A DNA stretch of 33,427 nt from Bordetella parapertussis (GCA_945864585.1 CAMBCF010000054.1:1-33427); one strand, 5' to 3'. Counted from the first letter of the stretch, positions 1-8,555 are shown. Made by a program: numbers and translations. The notes: generated from the sequence alone by a model not told the origin.

Positions 1-875
1 GTGCGTGTCTATCTGCCACAACAGGAAATCCGCGACGGCATCGTCACCCTGCAGATCGTCGAAGCGGTGTTTGGCGGCGCCCGCTTCGAAGGCGCTGCGC
101 CGGGCCGCATCGCGCCCTCGCGTTTAATTGCGGGCATAGAGGCCGGGCAGGCGAAAGGGGCACTGCTCAATGTCGAGGCGATCGGCCGCGCCTTGCAGCT
201 CGCCGGCGATCTGCCCGGCGTGGCCGTGAGCGGGAGTCTCGCCGAAGGCCGGAACGACAAGGAAACTGACCTGGTGCTGAAGGTTGCCGACCAGCCCTTG
301 TTAAATGGCGAGATCAGCGCCGACAATACCGGCGCGCGCGCCACCGGCAGGGAGCGCCTGACCGGTAACTTCAATCTGAACAGTCCCTTGGGGATGGCTG
401 AGCAACTGACCGCGAACCTCATTCACACCCAAGGCACCGACTACGGCCGGCTCGCACTCACCCTGCCGGCGGGATATGGGGGCTGGCGGGTCGGCGCCAA
501 CGCCTCGACGCTTGCCTACCGGCTGATCGCGCCCGAATTCTCCGCGCTCGATGTCCGCGGCACTTCATCGACGGTGGGACTGGAGGCAAGTTATCCCCTG
601 ATCCGCTCGCGATTGAAGAACCTGTATCTCGGATTGAATTACGACACGAAGCGTTTTGACAACCAATCGGGTGGGGCCACGACCACCCGCTACCAGATCG
701 CCGCCTTCTCCGCCAGCCTCAACGGCAACCTGTTTGACAGCCTCGGGGGCGGCGGGGCCCCGGTCAACCGCAACAACGGCTTCATAGGCGCCTCCCCTCT
801 GAACGCCTACACCCTCCAAGGTGCCGGTCTCTCGGCGCGTTGGGTCGCAAGCTTTGGCCTGAATCTGAAGGTTGG
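1..875 (+). pseudogene. TpsB outer-membrane transporter (ShlB/FhaC type), both ends missing
   Basis: This is part of the outer-membrane partner of a two-partner secretion system, which exports a large TpsA exoprotein. The frame is open at the left window edge. It begins inside the POTRA region (AYLPQQEI-like start, then DGIVTLQIVEA), continues through a second POTRA-like stretch, and enters the beta-barrel (LFDSLGGGGA, then SFGLNLKVG near 870). About 290 residues are visible; family members have about 550. The homology stops near 870-880, where a TpsA-like sequence takes over in another frame. The rest of the forward frame to 1260 is low-complexity Arg/Pro/Ala-rich translation with no family resemblance. 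The barrel C-terminus, needed for membrane insertion, is missing, so the product is unlikely to work. Family assignment is good; the exact joint is approximate. Confidence 0.7.
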
Positions 876-1304
876 CAGAACAGCGAGCCCACGGTGCGCC
901 AGGCCATCAGCACGACGGTTGCACCTAGCGCCCAGCTCCAAGCCAATGCGACCGACAGCGGCAATGGCGGCACGGTGGTGGTCTGGTCGGATTTCCATCA
1001 TCCGGATTCCGTTACCCGCGCTTACGGCAGCTTTGAGGCCAGGGGTGGGCCCAACGATGGCGATGGTGGACGGATTGAGACCTCAGGGTACTGGCTTGAC
1101 ACGCAGGGTGCGCGGGGTTCCGCGGCGGCGCCCCAAGGCAATGCCGGCCTGTGGCCATTCGACCCGTACGACATCACCATTAACACTACCAATCCGAGCG
1201 CCAATGGCAGCTTCTCCGCAGGCACCTGGACACCGAGTGCCAACAGTTCGACGATTCTGAACTCAGCTTCCGCCCGCTGCTCTCCTGGCAACTGCTCCGA
1301 ATAG
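876..1304 (+). pseudogene. TpsA/filamentous-haemagglutinin-like exoprotein, internal fragment
   Basis: The reading frame at 840-1304 shows the hallmark run of large haemagglutinin-like exoproteins: a GNGGTVVVWSD motif, then a SFEARGG / GDGGRIETSG motif, then a LWPFDPYDITI motif. In the family these lie in the beta-helix just after the secretion domain or a repeat block. No start codon with a ribosome site and no TPS secretion domain is present. Upstream sequence belongs to TpsB in another frame. Resemblance ends near 1260, and a TAG closes the frame at 1302-1304. This is a fragment, not an independent gene. The order TpsB then TpsA fits a normal tps locus in which the intervening DNA has been lost. 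Confidence 0.65.
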
Positions 1305-1632
1305 GGAGGGCATTTTTGTGTCGTTGGTTCGCGAACCCTCAGTTAATGGAAACGGCGCAGTTTCTGTGAGCCTTCCTCCGAATACGGTCGCCACGGGGGA
1401 AGGATTCCGCTTCCCAATGCCCGCCAAGATTGCTGAAACGATCTCGAACCAGTCGACGCTACAGATCACCACGTTGCAGGGGGCGCCCCTGCCTTCATGG
1501 TTGCGTTACGATGTTGACACCAAGAGCTTCACCGTCTCTGCAGTACCCAATGGGGCACTTCCCATGCAGGTGCTGCTGACGATTGATGGACAACAGACGG
1601 TCGTGGAGATTAACGAGCGCGCTGGACGATAA
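1305..1632 (+). pseudogene. TpsA-like exoprotein, C-terminal end fragment
   Basis: The frame from about 1306 reads EGIFVSLVREPS, then SVSLPPNT, GEGFRFPMPAKI, TTLQGAPLPSWLRYD and a GALPMQVLLTIDGQ stretch before the TAA at 1630-1632. This is the Ig-like tail found at the end of many very large exoproteins, so the true end of the gene appears to be kept. GTG at 1318 is the first in-frame start, but no convincing ribosome site precedes it, and the homology seems to begin slightly upstream. I read this as the far end of the same TpsA gene whose middle lies at 876-1260, joined by a deletion. Confidence 0.55.
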
Positions 1633-2062
1633 GTATCGATAAAGTTCCTCGCCGAGGAACATGGCTTGTTCACTGCGCTGACGGTGATCGGCGGCGCCAA
1701 CGGTCTGGTAAATCCGGCGAGTTCGCAAATTCTCGCGCGCGCCGCGCCGCCCGGCGTGCGGGTGATGGTGTTTTCCATCAAGCAGACTGGCGTGCCGCTG
1801 GGTGCCGCCATCTGCGGGCTGCTGTTGCCCGCCCTGTTGCTGTTGATGAGCTGGCATCTGGCACTGCTCGTCATCGCCGCGATATGCCTCGCGCTCATTT
1901 CCTTGCTGCAACCGTTTCGCGCCCTTTACGATAGCGACCGCACACCGCTTGAGCCGTTGCGTTTCTCGGCGATGTTCACACCGCTGCGCGAGGTGTGGAC
2001 CGACAGGCGTATGCGCGAACTGGCTATCTGCTCGGCGGTCTACTCGTCTGTGCAACTTTGCC
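1633..2062 (+). pseudogene. MFS transporter fragment
   Basis: Directly after the TpsA stop, and in the same frame, the translation becomes a membrane protein. It has a glycine-rich helix (ALTVIGGANGLVNPAS), the SSQILARAAPPG loop, a VFSIKQTGVPLGAAI motif, and two strongly hydrophobic helices rich in Leu. A cytoplasmic loop follows, then the start of another helix (AICSAVYSSVQLCL). This matches the middle of a major facilitator transporter, roughly helices 4 to 7. The beginning and end of the gene are missing. Near 2056-2070 the sequence switches to a methyltransferase in frame 2. No start codon or ribosome site belongs to this piece. Confidence 0.65.
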
Positions 2063-3253
2063 TTCAACAACGTCACCTTCCGGCAGGCGAATATATTCGA
2101 TCTGGCGCAGGAATCCGCGCAATACGACTACATAATCACCCACGGCGTTTACAGTTGGATCCCGCCTGAAGTGCAGAACGCCCTGCTGCAACTCTACGGC
2201 AAACAGCTTTCAGCCAGTGGTGTGGGCTATATCAGTTACAACGTTTATCCCAGCTGGAAAATGCGCGAAGCGGTGCGTGAAATGATGCTGTTTCACGTGG
2301 GCCATCTCACCGATCACAACACCAAGCTCGCGCAAGCGCGCGCCATTTTGCAATATGCCGGCAAGCTGCACGCCAACAATCAGGCCGCGTTTGGCCGCCT
2401 GATGGCCGAGGAAGCGAACTTGCTGATGCGCTGCTCAGACAGCTACATATATCATGGGCATCTCGAGCCGAATAACCGGCCCTGCTACTTTCATGAGTTC
2501 GTGGCAGCGGCGGCCAAACACCAGCTGTCGTATCTGGGCGAATCCGCGTTGTCGGACATGCTGCCGGACCGTCACGGCGCTGATCTGGCCAACACCGCGC
2601 GGCAGATATCCGACGGCAATATCATCGCCTGCGAACAGTACGTGGGTCTGCTGACCAATCGCGCGTTCCGCCAAACACTGCTGATACGCGCTGAAGGCGC
2701 GCCTGCGGTGCAACGCGCTTTGTCGGGCGCGAGTTTTCGCGATCTGCATATCAGTGCGCAACTCAAAGTCACCCATGCGGAGCCAGTACTGCAAACCACC
2801 AAGACACCGCAGCCCACCGCGCACGCGGTGTATACCGACGCCCACGGCCGGCAAGTCAACGCCAATCAGCCGCACGCCAAAGTGATGCTCGACACGCTGG
2901 TGGCGGCGTCGCCCTACACAGTGTCATTTGCGCAGGTGGTTGAAGCAGTGTATGCCTACGCGAATGCGGCAGGCCTGCCGCTGGACACGGCTCAATACGT
3001 CTCCTCCGAGCTTGCAGTGTTGCTCGGCCAGGGTGTGCTCACGCTGTATGGCGAGCCATTGAACCGGCCCGCGTTCGACGCCGCGCGCGTGTCGCCGTAC
3101 TCGCGCTGGCATGCGGCGCGCAGTAACGTGGTCACCAATGCGCTGCATGGCCTGGTGCAGCTCACGCCGGAACAGGCGCAAATCGTGAAATCCGACGCGC
3201 AGCCGGGCGCAGCCCAGATCGGCGAATTAATGACACTGGGGTTACTATTCTAA
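2063..3253 (+). CDS. SAM methyltransferase with regulatory domain, N-terminus lost
   Basis: The translation fits the family of class I methyltransferases followed by a methyltransferase regulatory domain (PF10119 type). Visible are the end of the Rossmann fold (NVTFRQANIFDL, then YDYIITHGVYSWIP, the acidic-loop and motif IV region), the VSYNVYPSW-like motif (here ISYNVYPSW), the regulatory helices, and a C-terminal winged-helix-like part. The first ~100 residues, including the glycine-rich SAM-binding motif, are missing because an MFS fragment is joined at about 2056-2070. The frame stays open upstream to a TTG at 1949, but residues before 2063 are out-of-frame MFS sequence. The TAA at 3251-3253 overlaps the stop of the convergent OYE gene. 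Without motif I, catalysis is unlikely; this is probably a relic. Confidence 0.7.
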   Translation, partial: FNNVTFRQANIFDLAQESAQYDYIITHGVYSWIPPEVQNALLQLYGKQLSASGVGYISYNVYPSWKMREAVREMMLFHVGHLTDHNTKLAQARAILQYAGKLHANNQAAFGRLMAEEANLLMRCSDSYIYHGHLEPNNRPCYFHEFVAAAAKHQLSYLGESALSDMLPDRHGADLANTARQISDGNIIACEQYVGLLTNRAFRQTLLIRAEGAPAVQRALSGASFRDLHISAQLKVTHAEPVLQTTKTPQPTAHAVYTDAHGRQVNANQPHAKVMLDTLVAASPYTVSFAQVVEAVYAYANAAGLPLDTAQYVSSELAVLLGQGVLTLYGEPLNRPAFDAARVSPYSRWHAARSNVVTNALHGLVQLTPEQAQIVKSDAQPGAAQIGELMTLGLLF

Positions 3254-4368
3254 CTATTTGTTTTTATTGCACTTTTTGCAGGCGGCCATAATTTCGGTGA
3301 ACTTCTGGCGTACTGCGGCGCATACGGCACGGCGAGCGCCTCCGCACCCAAAGCTACTGCCGCATGTTGAGCCCAGCGCGGATTGAACAACAGCGCGCGC
3401 GCCAGCGAAATGAAATCCGCCTTGCCGCTGCTGAGAATTTCTTCCGCTTGCCGGGGATCGCTGATCAAGCCCACCGCGCCGGTGGTAATTGCGCTTTCGC
3501 GCTTCACGCGCTCGGCGAACGGCACCTGATAGCCCGGGCCTACCGGCACTTTGGCATCCAGCACCACGCCGCCGCCGGACACGGTGACGTACGCCGCCCC
3601 CGCCTGCTTCAGTTCGCCGGCATAGACCACGGCATCATCCGCGCTCCATCCGCCCTCGGCGAAATCGCTGCCGGAAATTTTTGCACCGATGAATTTGTCC
3701 GCAGGCCACGCCTCGCGCATGGCGCGAAACACTTCCAGCGGCCAGCGCATGCGCTGGGTGAGACTGCCACCGTAATCATCCGTGCGTTTATTGGCAAGCG
3801 GCGACAAAAATTCCGAGAACAAATAACCATGCGTGGAATGCAGTTCGACAAAATCCAGCCCGATACGTGCGGCCCGTTTCACCGATGTCACACATGCAGC
3901 TTTGATGTTTGCCATTTCCTGCACACTCAATGCATGGGGTGTCGGCCAGTCCGCGGCAAGTGCGATTGCCGATGGCGCGTCGGTGCGCCAGGCGCCTTCT
4001 TCCGCTTTCAGCGCACCACGTCCCTGCCACGGCCGCGCCGCTGACGCCTTGCGCCCGGCGTGCCCCAACTGTATGCCGAGCACAATCGGGGAAATGCCGC
4101 GCACGAATTTCACCACCCGCGCCATCGCTTCCTCGTTGGCATCACTATACAACCCGGTACACTGCGGCGTGATGCGCCCTTCGGGCACGATGCCGGTGGC
4201 TTCAATCACTAGCATCGACGCGCCCGACAGCGCCATATTGCCCAAATGCATCATATGCCAGTCGGTCATCGACCCGTCGATCGCGCTGTATTGGCACATC
4301 GGCGCGACCGTGATGCGGTTAGGCAGCGTGACATTGCCGATTTGCAGCGGGGAAAATAGTGTGCTCAA
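3250..4368 (-). CDS. NADH:flavin oxidoreductase, OYE family (YqjM/NamA-like)
   Basis: This is an FMN-dependent ene-reductase of the old yellow enzyme family, which reduces activated C=C bonds using NAD(P)H. The 372-residue TIM barrel has the YqjM-class signature: Cys25 and Tyr27 in MCQYSA, a HAGRK motif near residue 103, and the substrate-binding pair His177 and His180 in HSTHGY. A late phosphate-binding region (AVGLISDP, then ISLARALL) is also present. The start is TTG at 4368, supported by GGAG five bases upstream. TTGA overlaps the stop of the upstream dehydratase, which implies translational coupling. The TAG stop overlaps that of the convergent methyltransferase. As the third gene of an operon with a sugar-acid dehydratase, it probably acts in a catabolic route; the substrate is unknown. 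Confidence 0.9.
   Translation of the reverse strand: MSTLFSPLQIGNVTLPNRITVAPMCQYSAIDGSMTDWHMMHLGNMALSGASMLVIEATGIVPEGRITPQCTGLYSDANEEAMARVVKFVRGISPIVLGIQLGHAGRKASAARPWQGRGALKAEEGAWRTDAPSAIALAADWPTPHALSVQEMANIKAACVTSVKRAARIGLDFVELHSTHGYLFSEFLSPLANKRTDDYGGSLTQRMRWPLEVFRAMREAWPADKFIGAKISGSDFAEGGWSADDAVVYAGELKQAGAAYVTVSGGGVVLDAKVPVGPGYQVPFAERVKRESAITTGAVGLISDPRQAEEILSSGKADFISLARALLFNPRWAQHAAVALGAEALAVPYAPQYARSSPKLWPPAKSAIKTNS
3251..3265 (-). repeat. short interspersed motif, copy 1
   Basis: TAACTATTTGTTTTT, reverse complement AAAAACAAATAGTTA, overlaps both stop codons of the convergent methyltransferase and OYE genes. Confidence 0.6.
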
Positions 4369-6098
4369 TGTATCTCCGGATCCTTTGTTACCGCGGTCTG
4401 ATGCAGAAAATCAAAATCGCAACCCTGATCCGCCTGCGTGACATGCTGCGCGAACAGGGCGCCGTAGCCGCGTTCGAAGCGCGGCGGGTTGGGCTTTAAT
4501 TCGGCGCGGCGGCGTGCGAGTTCGGCGTCGCTCACTTTCAGTTCGAGTTTGCGCGCGTCAATATCCAGCTCGATCATGTCACCTTCGCGCACCAGCGCCA
4601 GCGGCCCGCCGATGTAGGATTCCGGCGCTACATGCAGCACGCAGGTGCCATACGAAGTGCCGCTCATGCGCGCATCCGAAATGCGCACCATGTCGCGCAC
4701 GCCTTTTTTCAGTAATTTTTTGGGGATCGGCAGTTGCCCCCATTCCGGCATGCCGGGGCCGCCGAGCGGCCCGCCGTTTTGCAGCACCAGCACCGAATTC
4801 TCATCGACCTTCAGGTCGTCGCTGTCGATCCTCGCGTTCATCTCGTTGTAATCCTTGAATACCACCGCCGGGCCGGTGTGCTTGTGCAGATGCGCCTCGG
4901 CGGCGGTGGGTTTGATCACCGCACCGTTAGGCGCAAGATTGCCGTGCAGCACGGCCAGCCCGCCGGTGGCGGATACCGGGTTTGATCGCGGGCGGATGAC
5001 ATCGAGGTTATAGGTCTTGGCGCCGGCGATGTTTTCACCCAGCGTCCTGCCGTTGACGGTTTGGCAATCGAGATTCAATAATTCGCCAAGCGCGTTCAGC
5101 ATCGCACGCAAACCTCCGGCGTAATAAAAATCCTCCATCAAATACTTGTCGCCCGCGGGCCGGATGTTCGCCAGCACCGGCACGCTGCGCGCAAGTTCAT
5201 CAAAGCGTCCGAGCTTGAGCGGAATACCGGCGCGGCCCGCCATCGCCAGCAGATGTATCAGCGCGTTGGTCGAGCCTGACAAGGCATGCGTGGCGATGAT
5301 CGCGTTGTCGAAGGATTTCGCCGTCAGAAAATCGGAGGGCTTCCAATCCTCCCATACCATATCGACTATGCGTTTGCCGCTGGCAGTGGCCATGCGCGGG
5401 TGATTGGAATCCGCCGCGGGTATCGACGCGGCGCCGGGCAGCGTCAGCCCCAGCGTCTCGGCAATCGAGGTCATGGTCGACGCCGTGCCCATCACCATGC
5501 AGTGGCCATAGGAACGCGCAATGCCTTCTTCGACTTCATCCCACGCTTTCTGATCGATGTTGCCCGCGCGCAGCTCGGCCCAGTACTTCCACGAATCGGT
5601 GCCGGAACCGAGATGTTCGCCGTGCCAGTTGCCGCGCAGCATCGGCCCCGCCGGCATATAAATGCTCGGCAAATTCATCGACAGCGCACCCATGATCAAC
5701 GCCGGCGTGGTCTTGTCGCAGCCGCCCATCAGCACGCAGCCGTCTATCGGATACGAGCGCAGCAGTTCCTCGGTTTCCATCGCCAGCAGGTTGCGATACA
5801 TCATGGTCGACGGTTTCTGGAACGGCTCGGCCAGCGCAATCGCCGGCATCTCCAGCGGGAATCCTCCCGCCTGCCACACGCCGCGTTTGACTTCTTCCGC
5901 ACGCGTACGAAAGTGCGCGTGACAGGGGTTGATGTCGCTCCAAGTGTTGATGATGCCAATCACCGGCTTGCCGGCGAAATCCTCGCGCGAGTAGCCCATC
6001 TGCAAGGTGCGTGAACGATGGCTGAACGAGCGTAGATCCTTCACGCCAAACCATTTGTAACTGCGTAATTGTTCAGGGCTGCGGCGGGGACGGGTCAT
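4365..6098 (-). CDS. IlvD/Edd family dehydratase, L-arabinonate dehydratase-like
   Basis: This is a dehydratase that removes water from sugar acids such as arabinonate or other aldonates to give 2-keto-3-deoxy acids. The 577-residue protein shows Cys59 in the INPCHAHF motif, Cys127 in GGCDKTTPA and Cys200 in GHCMVMGTAS, the pattern of [2Fe-2S] sugar-acid dehydratases. Ser479 in MSGTSYGT is the likely catalytic base. These features favour the arabinonate-type branch over branched-chain amino acid IlvD. The ATG at 6098 is chosen because GGAG lies seven bases upstream; an in-frame ATG 14 codons earlier lacks such a site. The gene follows the DUF336 gene by 45 bases and overlaps the OYE gene by four. 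The family call is firm; the substrate is inferred. Confidence 0.9.
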   Translation of the reverse strand: MTRPRRSPEQLRSYKWFGVKDLRSFSHRSRTLQMGYSREDFAGKPVIGIINTWSDINPCHAHFRTRAEEVKRGVWQAGGFPLEMPAIALAEPFQKPSTMMYRNLLAMETEELLRSYPIDGCVLMGGCDKTTPALIMGALSMNLPSIYMPAGPMLRGNWHGEHLGSGTDSWKYWAELRAGNIDQKAWDEVEEGIARSYGHCMVMGTASTMTSIAETLGLTLPGAASIPAADSNHPRMATASGKRIVDMVWEDWKPSDFLTAKSFDNAIIATHALSGSTNALIHLLAMAGRAGIPLKLGRFDELARSVPVLANIRPAGDKYLMEDFYYAGGLRAMLNALGELLNLDCQTVNGRTLGENIAGAKTYNLDVIRPRSNPVSATGGLAVLHGNLAPNGAVIKPTAAEAHLHKHTGPAVVFKDYNEMNARIDSDDLKVDENSVLVLQNGGPLGGPGMPEWGQLPIPKKLLKKGVRDMVRISDARMSGTSYGTCVLHVAPESYIGGPLALVREGDMIELDIDARKLELKVSDAELARRRAELKPNPPRFERGYGALFAQHVTQADQGCDFDFLHQTAVTKDPEIH

Positions 6099-6143
6099 GA
6101 GCTGGCTCCGATGGTGAACAGGTGAGGGGTGAACGGGCACTGC

Positions 6144-6575
6144 TCAGGCCGAGGCGTCGGGTTTTAGTCCTGCCGCTTCCACACCCTTGGCTGCGCATTC
6201 TTCATCCTCGTCGCCGCTGGCGCCGCTGATGCCCGTCGCGCCGAGAATCACGCCGCCGGCATCACGTATCAGCACTGCGCCCTGCTGCGGCAGAAACTTT
6301 CCTTGTGCAGTCGCCGCCAGTGTGAGGAAGAAATTCTGATTGCCCTTGGCGCGGTTCGCCAATGCCCGGCTGGAGCAACTCATCGCCACCGCACCCCAGG
6401 CTTTGCCCAGCGCCACATCATAACGAAACATGCTGGCGCCATCTTCGCGCTGCACCGCTTTGACGTTTCCGGAATCGTCCAGCACCACGATAGTCAGCCT
6501 GGCGAAATTTTTCGTGCGCGCGTGTTCAAGCGCCTTGTCGCAAATAGTATTGGCTTGCTTTAGCGTCAGCGGCAT
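6144..6575 (-). CDS. DUF336/GlcG-HbpS-like heme-degradation-domain protein
   Basis: This small protein of about 143 residues belongs to the GlcG/HbpS family (PF03928). Members bind heme or small ligands, or sit beside catabolic dehydratases with unclear roles. Typical features are the LTLKQANTICDKALEHA opening, VVLDDSGNVKAVQRED, the GKAWGAVAM region, and a glycine-rich GVILGATGISGASGDEDEECA end. No signal peptide is seen, so a cytoplasmic location is expected. Two adjacent ATGs (6578 and 6575) follow a CGGAG site; the second has the better six-base spacing. It is the first gene of the minus-strand operon with the dehydratase and OYE reductase, and the strong promoter at 6624-6652 lies about 50 bases upstream. 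Confidence 0.8.
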   Translation of the reverse strand: MPLTLKQANTICDKALEHARTKNFARLTIVVLDDSGNVKAVQREDGASMFRYDVALGKAWGAVAMSCSSRALANRAKGNQNFFLTLAATAQGKFLPQQGAVLIRDAGGVILGATGISGASGDEDEECAAKGVEAAGLKPDASA

Positions 6576-6623
6576 CATGGTCTCCGAAATGTGGGCTGGA
6601 AGGAAGGGAAAACGGCTGCACGG

Positions 6624-6652
6624 AATATACAAACCACCTTGTGGTCTGTCAA
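6624..6652 (-). promoter_or_regulatory. sigma70-type promoter with dyad operator for the DUF336-dehydratase-OYE operon
   Basis: Read on the minus strand, TTGACA (6652-6647) and TATATT (6629-6624) are separated by exactly 17 bases, a near-consensus sigma70 promoter. A 21-bp dyad at 6629-6649 has arms ACAAACCAC and GTGGTCTGT around CTT, with eight of nine positions symmetric, and fills the spacer. A bound regulator there would block RNA polymerase. This geometry is common for repressors such as GntR-family regulators of sugar-acid genes, but no regulator gene is visible nearby. Confidence 0.65.
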
Positions 6653-6700
6653 TTTCACTCCCGCGATATTTCACGCCTGCGCTTGACCGATCTCTGCGTT

Positions 6701-6735
6701 AACAGGATAGACCTGGATTGAGGTTTCATCCTGTT
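6701..6735. repeat. short hairpin related to the ACAGGAT repeat family
   Basis: AACAGGAT (6701-6708) and ATCCTGTT (6728-6735) form perfect arms around a 19-base loop in the gap between divergent genes. The same ACAGGAT unit builds the larger palindrome at 24141-24209, so this looks like a short degenerate copy. Confidence 0.45.
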
Positions 6736-6813
6736 CAGTGGATAAGCGGCGCTATCAAATGCGAGTGCGCTGGCATCATGGCTGTCGCTGGAATAGAATC
6801 AATCAGCGGGAAT

Positions 6814-6832
6814 TACAATGATCCACATTGTA
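6814..6832. promoter_or_regulatory. perfect dyad upstream of the PQQ dehydrogenase, possible operator
   Basis: TACAATG and CATTGTA form a perfect seven-base dyad around ATCCA, 35 bases before the start codon of the PQQ dehydrogenase. The position suits a transcription-factor site or a leader hairpin. No clear -35/-10 pair could be assigned around it. Confidence 0.35.
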
Positions 6833-6866
6833 TGTGCGCCATGCAGTTACACCGGGAAGGAAAATC

Positions 6867-8540
6867 ATGAAAAAGCTTTTGGCTGCTTGCTTGTGTTCGT
6901 GGTGCGGGTGGGGCTATGCGCAAACCGCCGAAGAATTGATTAACGCAGGCAAAAACACCGACAACGTGCCGGTGCAGGGCATGGGTTATGACCTGAAGAA
7001 TTACAGTCCACTGCGGCAAATCAACAAATCGAACGTCAAGCGCCTGGTGCCCATCTGGAGCATGAGCCTGATGAACGAATTTGGCGAAACCGCGCAGCCC
7101 ACCATCTACAACGGCGTCATGTATGTAATCAACGCCAAGTGGACGTTCGCGATTGATGTGGCCACCGGCCGCCAACTGTGGCGCACCGAAGCCCATTGGC
7201 CACCAGAAACCGCCGCACAGGCCTGCTGCGGCGTGATCGCGCGCGGTACCGCGACCATTTACAACGGCAAATTGTTTCGCATCACGCTCGACAATCATGT
7301 GCTGGCGCTCGACATGAAAACCGGCAAGGAAATCTGGAAGCAGAAATTCGCCGAGCACAAGGAAGGCTACACCGCCACCAGCGCGCCGCTGATCGCCAAC
7401 GGCGTGTTGATCACCGGCATGGCGGGCGGTGAATTCACCACACGCGGCTTCCTCAACGGCTGGGACCCTGATACCGGAAAGCACCTGTGGCGCCGTTATA
7501 CCGTCCCCGCGCCGGGCGAGCCCGGTTCGGAAACCTGGCCTGCGGACACCGACGCGTGGAAATATGGCGGCGCGCCGACGTGGCGCGGCGGCGCGTATGA
7601 CCCGGAGCTTGATCTGGTCTACTGGGGCACCGGTAATCCCGCGCCGTGGACGCCCGGCAGCCGCAATGGGCTTGACGCCTTGTATGCCAGCACCTTGCTC
7701 GCGATACGCCCAAAGAGCGGTGAAATTGTGTGGCACTACCAGTACACACCGAACGACGTGTGGGACGTGGACGGCACCGATGAGCCGGTGCTGGCCGACA
7801 TCCAATTCGAAGGCCAGCCGCGCAAGGTGTTGTTTCAGGTCAACAAGAGCGGTTTCATGTACACCATCGACCGCACCAACGGCAAACTGCTGGCCGCGCA
7901 CCCGTTCACGCGCGTGAACTGGGCCTCGCACATCGATCTTAAAACGGGCCGCCCCGTGGTGAACGCGGAGATTTACGACAAGCTGGCCAAGGGCGAGGAA
8001 GTGTCGATTTATCCGCAACGCGGCGTAAACGCCGTGCCCGTGGCATACAACCCGAACACCGGGCTGATCTACACCAGCACCTGGGACATCGCACGCATCT
8101 TCAGAGTCGCGCCGCCATCCGGCAAGCCGCAGGTCATCGGCCAGCGCTCGACCGGCGTGATTTCGCGCGAGTACATCGTGAAGCCCGGTGATGTCGTCGG
8201 CTACCATATCGCGATGGATCCCATCAGCGGCAAGAAAAAATGGTCGATTCCACTGGTCGAGCGCGCCAGCTCGGCGGGCATGCTCGCCACCGGCGGCGGG
8301 CTCTTGTTTACCGGCGATGTCAACGGCAAGTTCATCGCACTCGACGAAGAAACCGGCAAAACCCTGTGGGATTTCCAGACCAGTTCCACGGTCAATGCCA
8401 CCGCTGTCACCTATACGCACAAAGGCAAACAGTACGTGAGCATCGCGTCGGGGCTCGCCGGCAACTCTGCGCGGCGCATGGCGCGCGGCACCGTGCCCAC
8501 GGGCGGCTCGATGTGGACCTTTGCGCTGATGCCGGACTAA
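6867..8540 (+). CDS. PQQ-dependent methanol/ethanol-family alcohol dehydrogenase, lanthanide-type signature
   Basis: This is a periplasmic quinoprotein that oxidises alcohols and passes electrons to cytochrome c. The 557-residue precursor has a signal peptide (MKKLLAACLC start, cleavage near residues 18-19 at GYAQT). It carries repeated beta-propeller tryptophan-docking motifs (TGRQLWRT, TGKEIWKQ, TGKTLWDF) and the vicinal Cys120-Cys121 disulfide pair that stacks on PQQ. The catalytic aspartate is Asp300 in NDVWDVDG. Asp302, two residues later, is the extra ligand that in XoxF and PedH-type enzymes binds a lanthanide; calcium enzymes usually have Ala or Ser there. There is no fused cytochrome domain; a separate cytochrome gene follows by 15 bases. 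The ATG at 6867 has GGAAGG six bases upstream. The alcohol substrate is not deducible. Confidence 0.9.
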   Translation: MKKLLAACLCSWCGWGYAQTAEELINAGKNTDNVPVQGMGYDLKNYSPLRQINKSNVKRLVPIWSMSLMNEFGETAQPTIYNGVMYVINAKWTFAIDVATGRQLWRTEAHWPPETAAQACCGVIARGTATIYNGKLFRITLDNHVLALDMKTGKEIWKQKFAEHKEGYTATSAPLIANGVLITGMAGGEFTTRGFLNGWDPDTGKHLWRRYTVPAPGEPGSETWPADTDAWKYGGAPTWRGGAYDPELDLVYWGTGNPAPWTPGSRNGLDALYASTLLAIRPKSGEIVWHYQYTPNDVWDVDGTDEPVLADIQFEGQPRKVLFQVNKSGFMYTIDRTNGKLLAAHPFTRVNWASHIDLKTGRPVVNAEIYDKLAKGEEVSIYPQRGVNAVPVAYNPNTGLIYTSTWDIARIFRVAPPSGKPQVIGQRSTGVISREYIVKPGDVVGYHIAMDPISGKKKWSIPLVERASSAGMLATGGGLLFTGDVNGKFIALDEETGKTLWDFQTSSTVNATAVTYTHKGKQYVSIASGLAGNSARRMARGTVPTGGSMWTFALMPD

Positions 8541-8555
8541 TACGGCTGTTACGTG

